A DNA stretch of 64,000 nucleotides from Massilia agrisoli (GCF_020831365.1 NZ_JAJHPV010000009.1:62001-126000); one strand, 5' to 3'; positions 30,377 to 39,820 are shown, counted from the first letter of the stretch. Notes: a model not told the origin generated them from the letters alone. A program made the numbers and translations.

Positions 30377-31543
30377 ATGACCGAGTTCAAAGCATTCACC
30401 TTTAGTACCGTTCCTCATATTGTCTCCGAGCCGGGCAGTGCACGGGAGCTGGGCAAGCACATCGCAATGCGCTTTCCCAATGTCCGCCGCGCCTTGATCG
30501 TGACCGACCCCGGCTTCCTTCGAACCGGGCTCGTCGATGCACCACGCGCAAGCCTGGAACAGCATGGGATGAGTGTCCAGGTCTTCTCGGACGTCGTGGC
30601 AGATCCGCCCGAGGCCGTAGTGACCAGTGCGGTCGAGTTCGCCCGAGCCCACGACACCGATATCGTGATCGGCCTGGGCGGCGGCAGCTCGATGGACGTG
30701 GCGAAACTTATTGCAGTACTCGCGGGTAGCGAGCAGCCAATTTCCGAAATCTACGGGATCGGCAATGTGAAAGGAGAGCGCCTGCCGCTGGTGCAGGTAC
30801 CAACGACAGCAGGCACCGGATCGGAGGTCACCAACATCGCCATCGTCACCACGGGAGAGACGACCAAGATGGGGGTCGTCGCGCCACAGCTGTATGCGGA
30901 CCTGGCCGTACTCGACGCGGAACTGACCCTCGGCTTGCCGCCGCTGGTAACGGCAGCTACCGGTATCGATGCGATGGTGCACGCAATTGAAGCATTCACG
31001 AGCAAGCACAAGAAAAACCCGATGTCGGACAGTCTCGCACGCCAGGCATTGTCATTACTTTCAAGCAACTTACTGACTGCGTGTGAGCAGGGCGGGAACC
31101 TGCAGGCTCGCCAGGCGATGCTGCTCGGAGCGTGCTTTGCCGGGCAGGCATTCTCGAACGCGCCGGTGGCTGCGGTGCACGCCCTTGCCTACCCGATCGG
31201 CGGAATCTTCCATGTACCGCACGGGCTGTCGAACTCGCTGGTATTGCCGCATGTGCTGAGGTTTAACCTGCCCGAGGCCACCGCGCATTATGCCGAACTG
31301 GCATCGGTGGTCGCTCCGCATGTCAGTGGCAGCGACGAGGCGCGGGCGGAGGCATTGATTGCTGCGATGCAGCAAGTGGCGCGGATGACCGGGATTCAAA
31401 CCTCGTTGCGGCAAGTGGGGATCGCCGAGGCGGACCTGGACAGGCTGGCGGACGACGCGATGTTGCAGACCAGGCTGCTGGGGAATAACCCGAGGGATGT
31501 GACGCGGGCGGATGCGTACGCGATCTATGCCGCCGCACTCTGA
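30377..31543 (+). CDS. Iron-containing alcohol dehydrogenase
   Basis: A 388-residue group III alcohol dehydrogenase. The NAD-binding GLGGGSSMDVAK lies near residue 96. Metal ligands are visible in GIDAMVHAIEAF (Asp and His) and in YPIGGIFHVPHGLSN (two His). It oxidises or reduces an unspecified alcohol/aldehyde. It is the only rightward gene between 17.5 and 39.3 kb and is flanked on its right by REP-like repeats. Confidence 0.92.
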   Translation: MTEFKAFTFSTVPHIVSEPGSARELGKHIAMRFPNVRRALIVTDPGFLRTGLVDAPRASLEQHGMSVQVFSDVVADPPEAVVTSAVEFARAHDTDIVIGLGGGSSMDVAKLIAVLAGSEQPISEIYGIGNVKGERLPLVQVPTTAGTGSEVTNIAIVTTGETTKMGVVAPQLYADLAVLDAELTLGLPPLVTAATGIDAMVHAIEAFTSKHKKNPMSDSLARQALSLLSSNLLTACEQGGNLQARQAMLLGACFAGQAFSNAPVAAVHALAYPIGGIFHVPHGLSNSLVLPHVLRFNLPEATAHYAELASVVAPHVSGSDEARAEALIAAMQQVARMTGIQTSLRQVGIAEADLDRLADDAMLQTRLLGNNPRDVTRADAYAIYAAAL

Positions 31544-31587
31544 TTGACCGACTACGGTCTTAACGCCGATAACGGTATCTCGGCATT

Positions 31588-31725
31588 CGGCGGATGACGG
31601 CCTGTCGGCCTCTTCCGCCCTACGCCACCGTGCAAAAAAGTAGGGCGGATAAGCGAAAGCGCATCCGCCGAATTCGCGTCCCGTTGACGCCAACCCGGCG
31701 GATGCGCTCCGCTTATCCGCCCTAC
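31588..31725. repeat. Cluster of three REP-like repeats, family 1
   Basis: Copies at 31588-31624 (reverse), 31640-31670 (forward) and 31696-31725 (reverse). Each ends in GTAGGGCGGA or its complement with variable middles. They fill the gap between the convergent alcohol dehydrogenase and livM genes. Confidence 0.8.
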
Positions 31726-31737
31726 TACACTACTTAA

Positions 31738-32718
31738 TTACGAACTACGCTTGCGCCCTGCCGCTGCAATCGCAGCACCAATCTCGCCCACAATTCCGCG
31801 GCGGAACAACAGCACACAGGCAATAAAGATCAGCCCGGTCACCATACCTACCGACTCACCCAGCGTACCAAACCACTCGATATTGGTCGCCTGCGCCAGG
31901 AACGTTCCGACGTCACCCAGCTTGTTCTCCAGCGTGATGATGATGAACGCGCCGAGGATCGGGCCAACCAGCGTTCCCATGCCGCCTACCAGCGTCATCA
32001 GGATCACCATGCCCGACATGGTCCAGTGGACGTCGGTCAGCGTCTCAAAGCCCAGCACGAGCGTTTTGGTGGCTCCTGCAAGGCCTGCCAGCGCTGCGGA
32101 GAGGACGAAGGCCATCAGCTTGTAGCGGTCGACGTCGTACCCCAGCGAAATGGCACGCGGCTCGTTTTCCTTGATGGCCTTGAGCACCTGGCCAAACGGC
32201 GAGTGAACCGTACGCATAATCAGCGCGAAGCCACCGATGAAGATCGCCAGCACGAAGTAGTACAGGGTCACGTCGTTGGCCAGGTCGATGACGCCAAGCA
32301 GCTTGCCGCGCGGTACACCTTGCAGGCCGTCCTCGCCACCGGTGAAGGGCGCGCGAAGGGCTGCGAAGTAGACCATCTGGGCCAGGGCCAGGGTAATCAT
32401 CGAGAAGTAGATGCCGGAGCGGCGGATCGCCAGCGAACCCATCACCAGGCCGATCAGCGCCCCGCCACCGACACCGGCAAGGATAGCCAGTTCAACCGGC
32501 CAGCCCATGTCGCGCAGCATGTAGCCGGCGATGTAGCCAGCGCTGCCGAAAAAGGCGGCGTGGCCGAACGACAGCAGGCCGGTGAAACCGATCAGCAAGT
32601 TGAAGGCGCAGGCGAACAGGCCGAAGCACAGCAGCTTCATCAGGAAAACCGGATACGCGAAGAACGGCATCGCGATCGCGATGACCAGCGCAATCAGGTA
32701 AGGAAGTTGTTTTTTCAT
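31738..32718 (-). CDS. livM: Branched-chain amino acid-type ABC permease LivM
   Basis: A 326-residue inner-membrane permease with about nine helices. GFTGLLSFGHAAFFGSAGY is the LivM signature, and the EENEPRAISLGYDVDRYK-type loop (about residues 187-203) is the coupling region for the ATPase. It is the last gene of the liv cluster. Confidence 0.94.
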   Translation of the reverse strand: MKKQLPYLIALVIAIAMPFFAYPVFLMKLLCFGLFACAFNLLIGFTGLLSFGHAAFFGSAGYIAGYMLRDMGWPVELAILAGVGGGALIGLVMGSLAIRRSGIYFSMITLALAQMVYFAALRAPFTGGEDGLQGVPRGKLLGVIDLANDVTLYYFVLAIFIGGFALIMRTVHSPFGQVLKAIKENEPRAISLGYDVDRYKLMAFVLSAALAGLAGATKTLVLGFETLTDVHWTMSGMVILMTLVGGMGTLVGPILGAFIIITLENKLGDVGTFLAQATNIEWFGTLGESVGMVTGLIFIACVLLFRRGIVGEIGAAIAAAGRKRSS

Positions 32719-32739
32719 GATTTGCTCGAATCTTCTCGG

Positions 32740-33624
32740 TTACTTTTCTTTGCCGAACAGACCGGCAGGACGCAGCAGCAGGACAATGACCATCACCACG
32801 AACACGACCACCTCGGAACCTTCCGGGTAGAACACGCGGGTCAGGCCTTCGATCACGCCCAGCGCGAGGCCGGTGAGGATCGAGCCCATGATGGAACCCA
32901 TGCCGCCGATCACCACAACGGCGAACACGACGATAATCAGGTGCGAACCCATCAGGGGGGTCACATTGATGATCGGGGCCGCCAGCACCCCTGCAAAGCC
33001 CGCCAAAGCGACGCCGAAGCCGTAGGTCAGGGTGACCATCAGCGGCACGTTGATGCCGAACGCTTCCACCAGCTTGGGATTCTCGGTGCCGGCACGCAGG
33101 TAGGAGCCGAGCTTGGTCTTTTCGATCACGAACCAGGTGGCCAGGCAGACCATCAGCGAGGCGAACACGACGAAGCCGCGGTAGTTCGGCAGGATCATGA
33201 AGCCCAGGTCGGTCGCGCCCGCCAGCGCGTCAGGCACCGGGTAGGGCTGGCCCGATACGCCGTAGAACGAGCGGAAGATGCCTTCGAGAAGCAAGGTGAT
33301 GCCGAAGGTCAGCAGCAGGCCGTACAGGTGGTCCAGCTTGTAGAGCCAGCGCAGCATGGTCTTCTCGATGACGATGCCGAACAGGCCAACCAGCAGCGGG
33401 GCCACGATCAGCATGACCCAATAGTTGACCTCGAAATAGGAGAGTCCCATCCATGCAAGGAAGGCGCCCATCATGTAGAGCGCGCCGTGGGAGAAGTTAA
33501 TTACATTGAGCAGGCCGAAAATGACGGCAAGGCCGAGCGACAGCATCGCGTAGAACGAGCCGTTTACGAGGCCCAGCAAGAGCTGGCTCATCATTGCCTG
33601 CAAGGGGACGCCGAAAATTTCCAT
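32740..33624 (-). CDS. livH: Branched-chain amino acid-type ABC permease LivH
   Basis: A 294-residue permease with LGLVNGSFYAMLSLGLAVIF at the start, the INFSHGALYMMGAF segment and a C-terminal EGLTRVFYPEGSEVVVF. The ATG at 33624 was preferred to an in-frame TTG at 33639. It lies 21 bp upstream of livM. Confidence 0.94.
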   Translation of the reverse strand: MEIFGVPLQAMMSQLLLGLVNGSFYAMLSLGLAVIFGLLNVINFSHGALYMMGAFLAWMGLSYFEVNYWVMLIVAPLLVGLFGIVIEKTMLRWLYKLDHLYGLLLTFGITLLLEGIFRSFYGVSGQPYPVPDALAGATDLGFMILPNYRGFVVFASLMVCLATWFVIEKTKLGSYLRAGTENPKLVEAFGINVPLMVTLTYGFGVALAGFAGVLAAPIINVTPLMGSHLIIVVFAVVVIGGMGSIMGSILTGLALGVIEGLTRVFYPEGSEVVVFVVMVIVLLLRPAGLFGKEK

Positions 33625-33654
33625 GGATTTTGTCTGCAAAGAGGGAATGCGGAC

Positions 33655-33749
33655 GTAGGGCGGAAGAGCGCAACGCGCGTCATCCGCCGATTTTGCGATG
33701 ACGCATGCGTTCGGCGGATGACGGGGCTTCGCCCCTCTTCCGCCCTACG
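33655..33749. repeat. Inverted pair of REP-like repeats (REPIN-like)
   Basis: Two facing copies of the family 1 unit (33655-33689 and 33712-33749), 22 bp apart, between livH and the binding-protein gene. The variant motif is GTAGGGCGGAAGAG...CATCCGCCG. Confidence 0.8.
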
Positions 33750-33769
33750 ATGAAGCTATAACAGTACGC

Positions 33770-34978
33770 TTACTTCCAGGCGGCGCACTTGGTTTCCGCC
33801 TTGGTGGCGTAAGCCTGGTCGCCCGGAATGGTCTGGACGATCTTGTAGTAATCCCATGGGTACTTCGACTCGGATGGCTTCTTCACTTCCATCAGGTACA
33901 TGTCGTGCACCATGCGGCCGTCGCCACGGACAACACCGTTCTTGGCGAACATGTCGTTGATCTTGGTCTTCTTCAGGTGGGCCATGACCGCGTCGGAGCT
34001 GTCGGTCTTGGTCGCCTTGACCGCGTTCAGGTAGTTCATGGTCGCCGAGTAGTCAGCCGCTTGCAGCATCGATGGCATCTTCTTCATCTTGCTGAAGTAG
34101 CGCTTCGACCAGGCGCGGGTTTCCGGGTTCATGTCCCAGTACCAGCCGTCGGTCAGGTACATGCCCTGGGTCATGTTCAGGCCGAGCGTGTGCACGTCGT
34201 TGATGAACATCAGCAGGCCAGCCAGCTTCATCTTCTTGTTGATGCCAAATTCAGCAGCTGCCTTGATCGAGTTGATCGCGTCGCCGCCGGCGTTGGCCAG
34301 GCCCAGGATCTGCGCCTTCGAGTTTTGCGCCTGCAGCAGGAAGGACGAGAAGTCCGATGCCGACAGCGGGTGCTTGACGCTGCCCACCACGGTGCCGCCG
34401 CTCTTCTTGATGACGTCGGTGGTGTCGCTCTCGAGCGACTGGCCGAAGGCGTAGTCGGCGGTCAGGAAGAACCACGACTTGCCGCCCTGCTTGACGATCG
34501 CGCCGCCGGTGCCGCGCGCCAGTGCGATGGTGTCGTAGGCATAGTGAATGGTGTATGGCGAGCATTCTTCATTGGTCAGGCGGGCTGAGCCGGCGCCGAT
34601 CGAGATGAAGACTTTCTTCTTTTCTGCAGCAACCTTGGCCATCGCCAGGTTGGCGCCGGAGTTGGTGCCGCCAATCAGCATGTCGACGCCCTGCTGGTCG
34701 AACCATTCGCGCGCCTTGCTGGCGGCGATGTCTGCCTTGTTCTGGTGGTCGGCCGAGACGAATTCGATTTTCTTGCCGGCGATGTTACCGCCCGCATCTG
34801 CAATCGCCATTTTGACGGCTTCAGCACCGCCGACGCCGTCGATGTCGGAGTAGACGCCCGACATGTCGGTCAGCAGGCCAATCTTGATGGTGTCGCCAGA
34901 AACCTGCGCTGCCGCAGGCAGGGAAAAACCGATGGCGCAGGTAGCGGCGGCGGCGATGGCGATAGCTTTACGTTTCAT
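33770..34978 (-). CDS. ABC transporter substrate-binding protein (LivK-like)
   Basis: A 402-residue periplasmic protein with a signal peptide (about 1-24, AAA-Q cleavage). It has a type I periplasmic-binding fold (IKIGLLTDMSGVYSDIDG). It supplies ligand to LivHM/LivGF. The sequence resembles the subfamily that often binds aromatic or other carboxylates rather than leucine, so substrate identity is open. Confidence 0.92.
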   Translation of the reverse strand: MKRKAIAIAAAATCAIGFSLPAAAQVSGDTIKIGLLTDMSGVYSDIDGVGGAEAVKMAIADAGGNIAGKKIEFVSADHQNKADIAASKAREWFDQQGVDMLIGGTNSGANLAMAKVAAEKKKVFISIGAGSARLTNEECSPYTIHYAYDTIALARGTGGAIVKQGGKSWFFLTADYAFGQSLESDTTDVIKKSGGTVVGSVKHPLSASDFSSFLLQAQNSKAQILGLANAGGDAINSIKAAAEFGINKKMKLAGLLMFINDVHTLGLNMTQGMYLTDGWYWDMNPETRAWSKRYFSKMKKMPSMLQAADYSATMNYLNAVKATKTDSSDAVMAHLKKTKINDMFAKNGVVRGDGRMVHDMYLMEVKKPSESKYPWDYYKIVQTIPGDQAYATKAETKCAAWK

Positions 34979-35025
34979 TTTGTCTCCGTTTTTGGATGTA
35001 TAAGTATCAGTAATGAAAGCACTTC

Positions 35026-35730
35026 TCAGACACCAAGCAACTCGGTTAGCACCGGCATCTTGGCGTCCAATTCGGATGAGGCGAAGGTCTCGACGATCTG
35101 ACCGTGCTCCACCACATAAAACCGATCCGCCAGCGGTGCGGCGAAGCGGAAATTCTGTTCCACCATAACGATGGTGTAGCCCTTGGCCTTGAGCGTCGTG
35201 ATCATGCGGGCCAGGCCCTGCACGATGACCGGCGCGAGGCCTTCGGAAATCTCGTCGAGCAGCAAGAGGCGCGCGCCGGTGCGCAGGATGCGCGCCACCG
35301 CCAGCATCTGCTGTTCGCCGCCCGACAGGCGGGTGCCTTGGCTGTTGCGGCGTTCCTTCAGGTTCGGGAACATTTCGTAGATCTCGTCGATCGACATGCC
35401 CTTGCCGCTGTCCAGCGTGGGCGGCAGCATCAGGTTTTCTTCGGCCGACAAGGACGAGAAAATACCGCGCTCTTCCGGGCAGTAACCAACGCCCAGGTGC
35501 GCAATCTTGTGCGTTGCCAGTCCGATCGCTTCGACGCCGTTAATCTTGATCGAGCCCTGGCGTGCGCCAGTCAGGCCCATGATCGCGCGCAGCGTGGTGG
35601 TGCGGCCGGCGCCGTTACGGCCCAGCAGCGTCACAACTTCGCCTTGATTGACCGACAAATTCACGTTGTGGAGGATGTGCGACTCGCCGTACCAGGCCTG
35701 CAGGTTGGTGATTTCAAGCGCAGCCGTCAT
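35026..35730 (-). CDS. livF: ABC transporter ATPase LivF, Walker A Lys-to-Arg
   Basis: A 234-residue ATPase. The Walker A reads GRNGAGRTT (37-45), with Arg43 where Lys is usual (codon CGC). The signature LSGGEQQ, Walker B LLLLDE and the switch region MVEQNFRF are normal. Lys-to-Arg normally lowers ATP hydrolysis, though I believe this variant occurs in homologues. It overlaps livG by 1 bp (TGATG). Confidence 0.93.
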   Translation of the reverse strand: MTAALEITNLQAWYGESHILHNVNLSVNQGEVVTLLGRNGAGRTTTLRAIMGLTGARQGSIKINGVEAIGLATHKIAHLGVGYCPEERGIFSSLSAEENLMLPPTLDSGKGMSIDEIYEMFPNLKERRNSQGTRLSGGEQQMLAVARILRTGARLLLLDEISEGLAPVIVQGLARMITTLKAKGYTIVMVEQNFRFAAPLADRFYVVEHGQIVETFASSELDAKMPVLTELLGV

Positions 35731-36500
35731 CAGTGCGCTCCTTCCAGCTCGACGCTCGTGGTACCCATGTAGGCTTCCATCACTTGTGGATTCTTCGAAA
35801 CTTCCGCATACGTGCCTTCGGCCAGCATGGCGCCGCGCTGGAGCACGGAGATCTTGTCGCAGATGCCGGACACGACGCTCATGTTGTGCTCCACCATCAA
35901 AATGGTGCGGCCTGCCGATACTTTTTTAATCAGCTCGGTGACGCGGTGCACGTCCTCGTGGCCCATGCCCTGGGTCGGCTCGTCGAGCAGCATCAGTTCA
36001 GGTTCCATCGCCAGGGTGGTAGCAATTTCGAGTGCGCGCTTGCGGCCGTACGGCATGTCGATGGTGATGGTGTCGGCAAAGCTTTCCAGGTCGACTTCCT
36101 TCAGCAACTGCATCGCGCGGTCGTTGAGACGGTCGAGCCCGCGCTCACTCTCCCAGAAGTGGAACGAGTTGCCGAGGCCGCGTTGTAGTCCGATGCGCAC
36201 ATTCTGCAGCACGGTCAGGTGTGGGAACACCGCCGAAATCTGGAACGACCGGATGATGCCCATGCGGGCAATCTGGGCCGGTTTGGCGTGCGTGATGTCC
36301 TTGCCGTTGAACAGGATTTCTCCCGAGGTCGGCACCAGGAATTTGGTGAGAAGATTGAAGCAAGTGGTCTTACCGGCGCCGTTGGGGCCGATGAGCGCAT
36401 GGATGTGACCGCGCTCTACTTTCAAGTTCACGTCACTTACCGCCGTGAAGCCTTTGAACTCCTTGGTCAAGCTTTTTGTTTCCAGAATGACGTCTGTCAT
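35730..36500 (-). CDS. livG: ABC transporter ATPase LivG
   Basis: A 256-residue ATPase with a normal Walker A (GPNGAGKTT, about 38-46) and Walker B (LMLLDEP). The LSGG signature is not in the usual form: the segment before Walker B reads MPYGRKRALEIATTLAM, which is the usual LivG form. The H-loop is MVEHNMSVV. It is the first gene of the liv operon. The 160-bp upstream region is AT-rich and probably holds the promoter. Confidence 0.94.
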   Translation of the reverse strand: MTDVILETKSLTKEFKGFTAVSDVNLKVERGHIHALIGPNGAGKTTCFNLLTKFLVPTSGEILFNGKDITHAKPAQIARMGIIRSFQISAVFPHLTVLQNVRIGLQRGLGNSFHFWESERGLDRLNDRAMQLLKEVDLESFADTITIDMPYGRKRALEIATTLAMEPELMLLDEPTQGMGHEDVHRVTELIKKVSAGRTILMVEHNMSVVSGICDKISVLQRGAMLAEGTYAEVSKNPQVMEAYMGTTSVELEGAH

Positions 36501-36660
36501 TGGGTCTCCAGTATTCTGTTTTCATACCGTTTTGCAAGCTTTTATTTGGATAATACACACATTATATTTGTGTCACAACATAGTATAACTACCATGTGTG
36601 CATCACTGGCGGCCATCAAAAATGCGCATTTTTTAGGCAACCAGTGCAGGCAAATGTAGT

Positions 36661-38286
36661 CTAAGTACTCTTCTGGAGGATCATCGCGGCGGCTTTCTCC
36701 GCGATCATCAACGTTGGTGAATTCGTATTGCCGGACGTGATGTATGGCATGACGGAAGCGTCCACTACCCGCAGTCCGCGCACATTTTTTACGCACAGGC
36801 GGCTGTCGACCACGGCGGCCGGATCGTCGGTGCGCCCCATCTTGCAGGTGCCCACCGGATGGAAAATCGTCGTGCCGATCAGACCGGCCGCTTCGGCCAG
36901 CTCGTCCTCGGTGCGGTAATGCACGCCAGGACGGTATTCTTCCGGCTCGTACTTCGCCAGCGCGGGCGAAGCGACGATGTTGCGAGTGACGTTGAGCGCG
37001 GCCGCCGCGACCTTGCGGTCTTCAGGCGTGCTGAGGTAATTAGGCGTGATTTTCGGCGGAGCGTACGAGTCGTTCGAGCAAATCCGCACATGGCCGCGCG
37101 AGGTTGGCCGCAGGTTGCAAACGCTGGCGGTAAAGGCCGGGAAGGGATGGAGCGGCTCGCCAAATTTTTCCAGCGACAAGGGCTGCACGTGGTACTGCAG
37201 GTTCGGCGTGGCCTGGCTGGCGTCCGATTTGGCAAAGGCGCCCAGCTGCGACGGCGCCATCGACATGGGCCCGCTCTGGAACAGCGCGTATTCCATGCCG
37301 ATCTTCATGCGCCCTACCCAGCTGGCCGCACGGGTGTTTAATGTCGGGGCGCCATTGATTTTGTAAATCATGCGAAGCTGCAAATGATCCTGCAGGTTCT
37401 CGCCGACCCCTGGCAGGTCGACCTGCGGCGTGATCCCCAGCGCGTGCAAGGCAGCAGCCGGCCCGATACCGGACAATTGCAGGATCTGCGGCGTGCCGAT
37501 GGCGCCCGCTGCAAGCAAGGTTTCCTTTGCCGAAGTCGCACGCCAGGCCTTGCCGCCGCCGGTGAATTCGACGCCACGGCAGACCTTGCCTTGTTCACTG
37601 TCTTCCAATACCAGCCGCTCGACGTGGCAGCCAGTCATGATGGTCAGGTTGGGGCGCTTGGAGGCAGGGCGCAGGAAAGCCTTGGCCGTATTCCAGCGGA
37701 TTCCCCGCTTCTGGTTGACGTCGAAATAGGCACAGCCGCTGTTATCGCCGCCGTTGAAATCGGAAACCTTCGGAATGCCCGCTTGTTCGGCAGCATCGCG
37801 GAAAGCATCGAGGATCTGCCATGAAAGCCGCTGTTTTTCCACGCGCCACTCGCCGCCCGCGCCATGCATGGGTCCGGCGCCGCCGTGGTAATCCTCGCTC
37901 TTTTTGAACAGGGGAAGCACTTCATCCCATGCCCAGGATGGATCCCCCGTCAGCTCGGCCCAGCGGTCGTAGTCCGCGGCCTGGCCACGCATGTAAATCA
38001 TGCCGTTGATCGAGGAACTGCCACCGAGGACTTTGCCGCGGGGATAAATCAGCGCCCTGCCGCCCAGTCCCGCGTCGATTTCAGTCTGGTAAAGCCAGTC
38101 GGTGCGCGGGTTGTTGATGCAGTAGAGATAGCCGACCGGGATGTGAATCCACATGTAATCGTCGCGCCCGCCCGCTTCGATCAGCAATACGTCGATGTCC
38201 GGATTCTTGGTAAGACGGTTGGCAAGAACACAGCCTGCAGTTCCAGCCCCAACGATGATGTAGTCGTATTCCCCAGCCGATTCCAA
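36661..38286 (-). CDS. GMC-family FAD oxidoreductase (choline dehydrogenase-like)
   Basis: A 541-residue flavoprotein. FAD motif IIVGAGTAGCVLANRL lies at about 10-25, the PROSITE-type GMC signature in PRGKVLGGSSSINGMIYMRG, and the active-site His-Asn region in VGTCKMG and SGNTNSPT near the end. The start codon is TTG at 38286, with GAGGAGA placed 7 bp upstream and no suitable ATG. The substrate is probably a primary alcohol but is unassigned. It lies 11 bp downstream of the nitronate monooxygenase gene and is likely cotranscribed. Confidence 0.93.
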   Translation of the reverse strand: MESAGEYDYIIVGAGTAGCVLANRLTKNPDIDVLLIEAGGRDDYMWIHIPVGYLYCINNPRTDWLYQTEIDAGLGGRALIYPRGKVLGGSSSINGMIYMRGQAADYDRWAELTGDPSWAWDEVLPLFKKSEDYHGGAGPMHGAGGEWRVEKQRLSWQILDAFRDAAEQAGIPKVSDFNGGDNSGCAYFDVNQKRGIRWNTAKAFLRPASKRPNLTIMTGCHVERLVLEDSEQGKVCRGVEFTGGGKAWRATSAKETLLAAGAIGTPQILQLSGIGPAAALHALGITPQVDLPGVGENLQDHLQLRMIYKINGAPTLNTRAASWVGRMKIGMEYALFQSGPMSMAPSQLGAFAKSDASQATPNLQYHVQPLSLEKFGEPLHPFPAFTASVCNLRPTSRGHVRICSNDSYAPPKITPNYLSTPEDRKVAAAALNVTRNIVASPALAKYEPEEYRPGVHYRTEDELAEAAGLIGTTIFHPVGTCKMGRTDDPAAVVDSRLCVKNVRGLRVVDASVMPYITSGNTNSPTLMIAEKAAAMILQKST

Positions 38287-38297
38287 TCAAGTCTCCT

Positions 38298-39335
38298 CTA
38301 CTCGGTTCTCATCTCTGCGATCAGGGTTTGCATCAGTTTGGCCGCCGGCATGGCCCGCGCACGCCGCACTTCCGCGCCTGCCCACAGCGACATCAGTTCG
38401 GTCTCACCCTTGGCGGCAGCAGCCGCGCGGATAGGTGTCGTTAATGCATTTTGTACAGGATACGCTGGAAGTTGTTTTTCAACATCTTCTAATTGCTTCA
38501 TGAAACGATTCTCAAGGCCGCGTGCATACCGGCCCGAAAAAGCGCGGGTCAGGCGGGTTGGCGTATCGCCGGCATTGATGAGGCGGAACTTGTACTCGGG
38601 GGAGATGCCGGACTCGTCGCAGACAAGGAAGGCCGTTCCCATCTGGACTGCTTTCGCCCCGGCGGCAAGGGCCTCGTTGATGTCGATGCCGGTCATGATT
38701 CCACCCGCTGCGATCACCGGAATCTCGACTGCCCGCGCAACTTTTGGCCAGAGAACACGGGCAGACAGGGTGGCGTCTTCCTGCGGGCCGATAAAGGTTC
38801 CGCGATGTCCGCCCGCTTCAACGCCCGATGCGATCACCGCATCGGCGCCAACCTCCTCCCATGCCTCGGCTTCTTCGACCGTCGTGACCGTGCCCATGAC
38901 AAAGATGCCCGCGTCATGAAGTCGCTCGACCTGGGTGGCGGTCAGGATGTCAAAGGTAAAACTGGCGGCAGCGGGACGCAGTTCGATCAAGGTGTCGAGC
39001 TGGGCTTCGAAATCCTGGCACCACTGGGACGGGACCGGCAGGTCGGTCCAGCCCAGGCTTTCCCAGATCGGACGCATCAGTTCGGCGGCCCGCTCGATTT
39101 CTTCACGGCTTGGCTGGGGCGTCTTGAGGACAAAAAGATTGATCAGGAAAGGCCGGTCGGTCAGCTGTCGCACCTTCGCGGCCTGGTCACGCATGGCATC
39201 GGGCGAAAGCAGCGATGCCGGCAATGATCCCAGACCGCCGGCGTTGGAAACGGCCGCAATTAGTTCAGGTGTGCATGACCCGCCTGCCATCGGCCCCTGG
39301 ATGATCGGAAACTTGAACAGCGACTGCAGATCCAT
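38298..39335 (-). CDS. Nitronate monooxygenase (2-nitropropane dioxygenase family)
   Basis: A 345-residue FMN TIM-barrel protein. IQGPMAGGSCTPELIAAVSNAGGLG opens the barrel (in two parts, about residues 11-35), and AVIASGVEAGGHRGTF plus PVIAAGGIMTG form the FMN phosphate site. The family oxidises alkyl nitronates, including propionate-3-nitronate, to aldehydes or oxoacids. It is the first gene after the origin-like region, reading away from it. Confidence 0.93.
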   Translation of the reverse strand: MDLQSLFKFPIIQGPMAGGSCTPELIAAVSNAGGLGSLPASLLSPDAMRDQAAKVRQLTDRPFLINLFVLKTPQPSREEIERAAELMRPIWESLGWTDLPVPSQWCQDFEAQLDTLIELRPAAASFTFDILTATQVERLHDAGIFVMGTVTTVEEAEAWEEVGADAVIASGVEAGGHRGTFIGPQEDATLSARVLWPKVARAVEIPVIAAGGIMTGIDINEALAAGAKAVQMGTAFLVCDESGISPEYKFRLINAGDTPTRLTRAFSGRYARGLENRFMKQLEDVEKQLPAYPVQNALTTPIRAAAAAKGETELMSLWAGAEVRRARAMPAAKLMQTLIAEMRTE

Positions 39336-39576
39336 GGCTCCTCCCCTGTCTGAAGCACCAGATTAACAGAAGCTGTAGCGCTTGGGCAGGGGGAGGGTGT
39401 GGATAACTCTATGAATATCCACAGGTACCATTTGTGGATAAACCCAACTTTATTCACAAGCCAGTTTTTGTCCAGAATTGATACCAGCCACATACAGAGT
39501 TGGCAACTGGCTTATAAAACGCGTAAACGCATGATTGTAGAGCGAATTATCGCCTTATCCACAGGAAAGTGCGTGC

Positions 39577-39625
39577 GTTAACCATTACTACTATGCTTGT
39601 ATACATACCTTTTAAGTAAACAAAA
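39577..39625 (+). repeat. Origin unwinding module, copy 1
   Basis: Begins 13 bp after a perfect DnaA box. It contains ATTACTACTAT (DnaA-trio on the complement) and TTGTATACATAC, and ends GTAAACAAAA. It aligns without gaps to copy 2 over about 45 bp. Confidence 0.7.
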
Positions 39626-39660
39626 AACGAAAAAAATTCATCGCGGCTTCGCCTGCGATG
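39621..39660 (-). terminator. Leftward terminator inside the origin region
   Basis: On the minus strand a stem CATCGC...GCGATG with an inner GGC/GCC pair is followed by a T-rich tract. No leftward gene lies upstream within 1.2 kb other than antisense mtnN DNA. Confidence 0.5.
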
Positions 39661-39789
39661 GAAAAAACACACAGCCGCCTGTTCTGGAAAACTTATCGCA
39701 AGAGAAATTTTTCTGATGAGCTAAAAAAACGAGGTCGCGTGTTTTTCCTGAAAGCCGGATCCTTTGCAAGTTCACAGGCCAGGCTGGAA

Positions 39790-39820
39790 AACAAAAAAAC
39801 CGGCGCTACGCGCCGGTCGT
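39790..39820 (-). terminator. Second leftward terminator inside the origin region
   Basis: On the minus strand the stem CCGGCG-CGTAG-CGCCGG is followed by seven T residues. It is a strong intrinsic terminator without an obvious gene to terminate. Confidence 0.7.
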
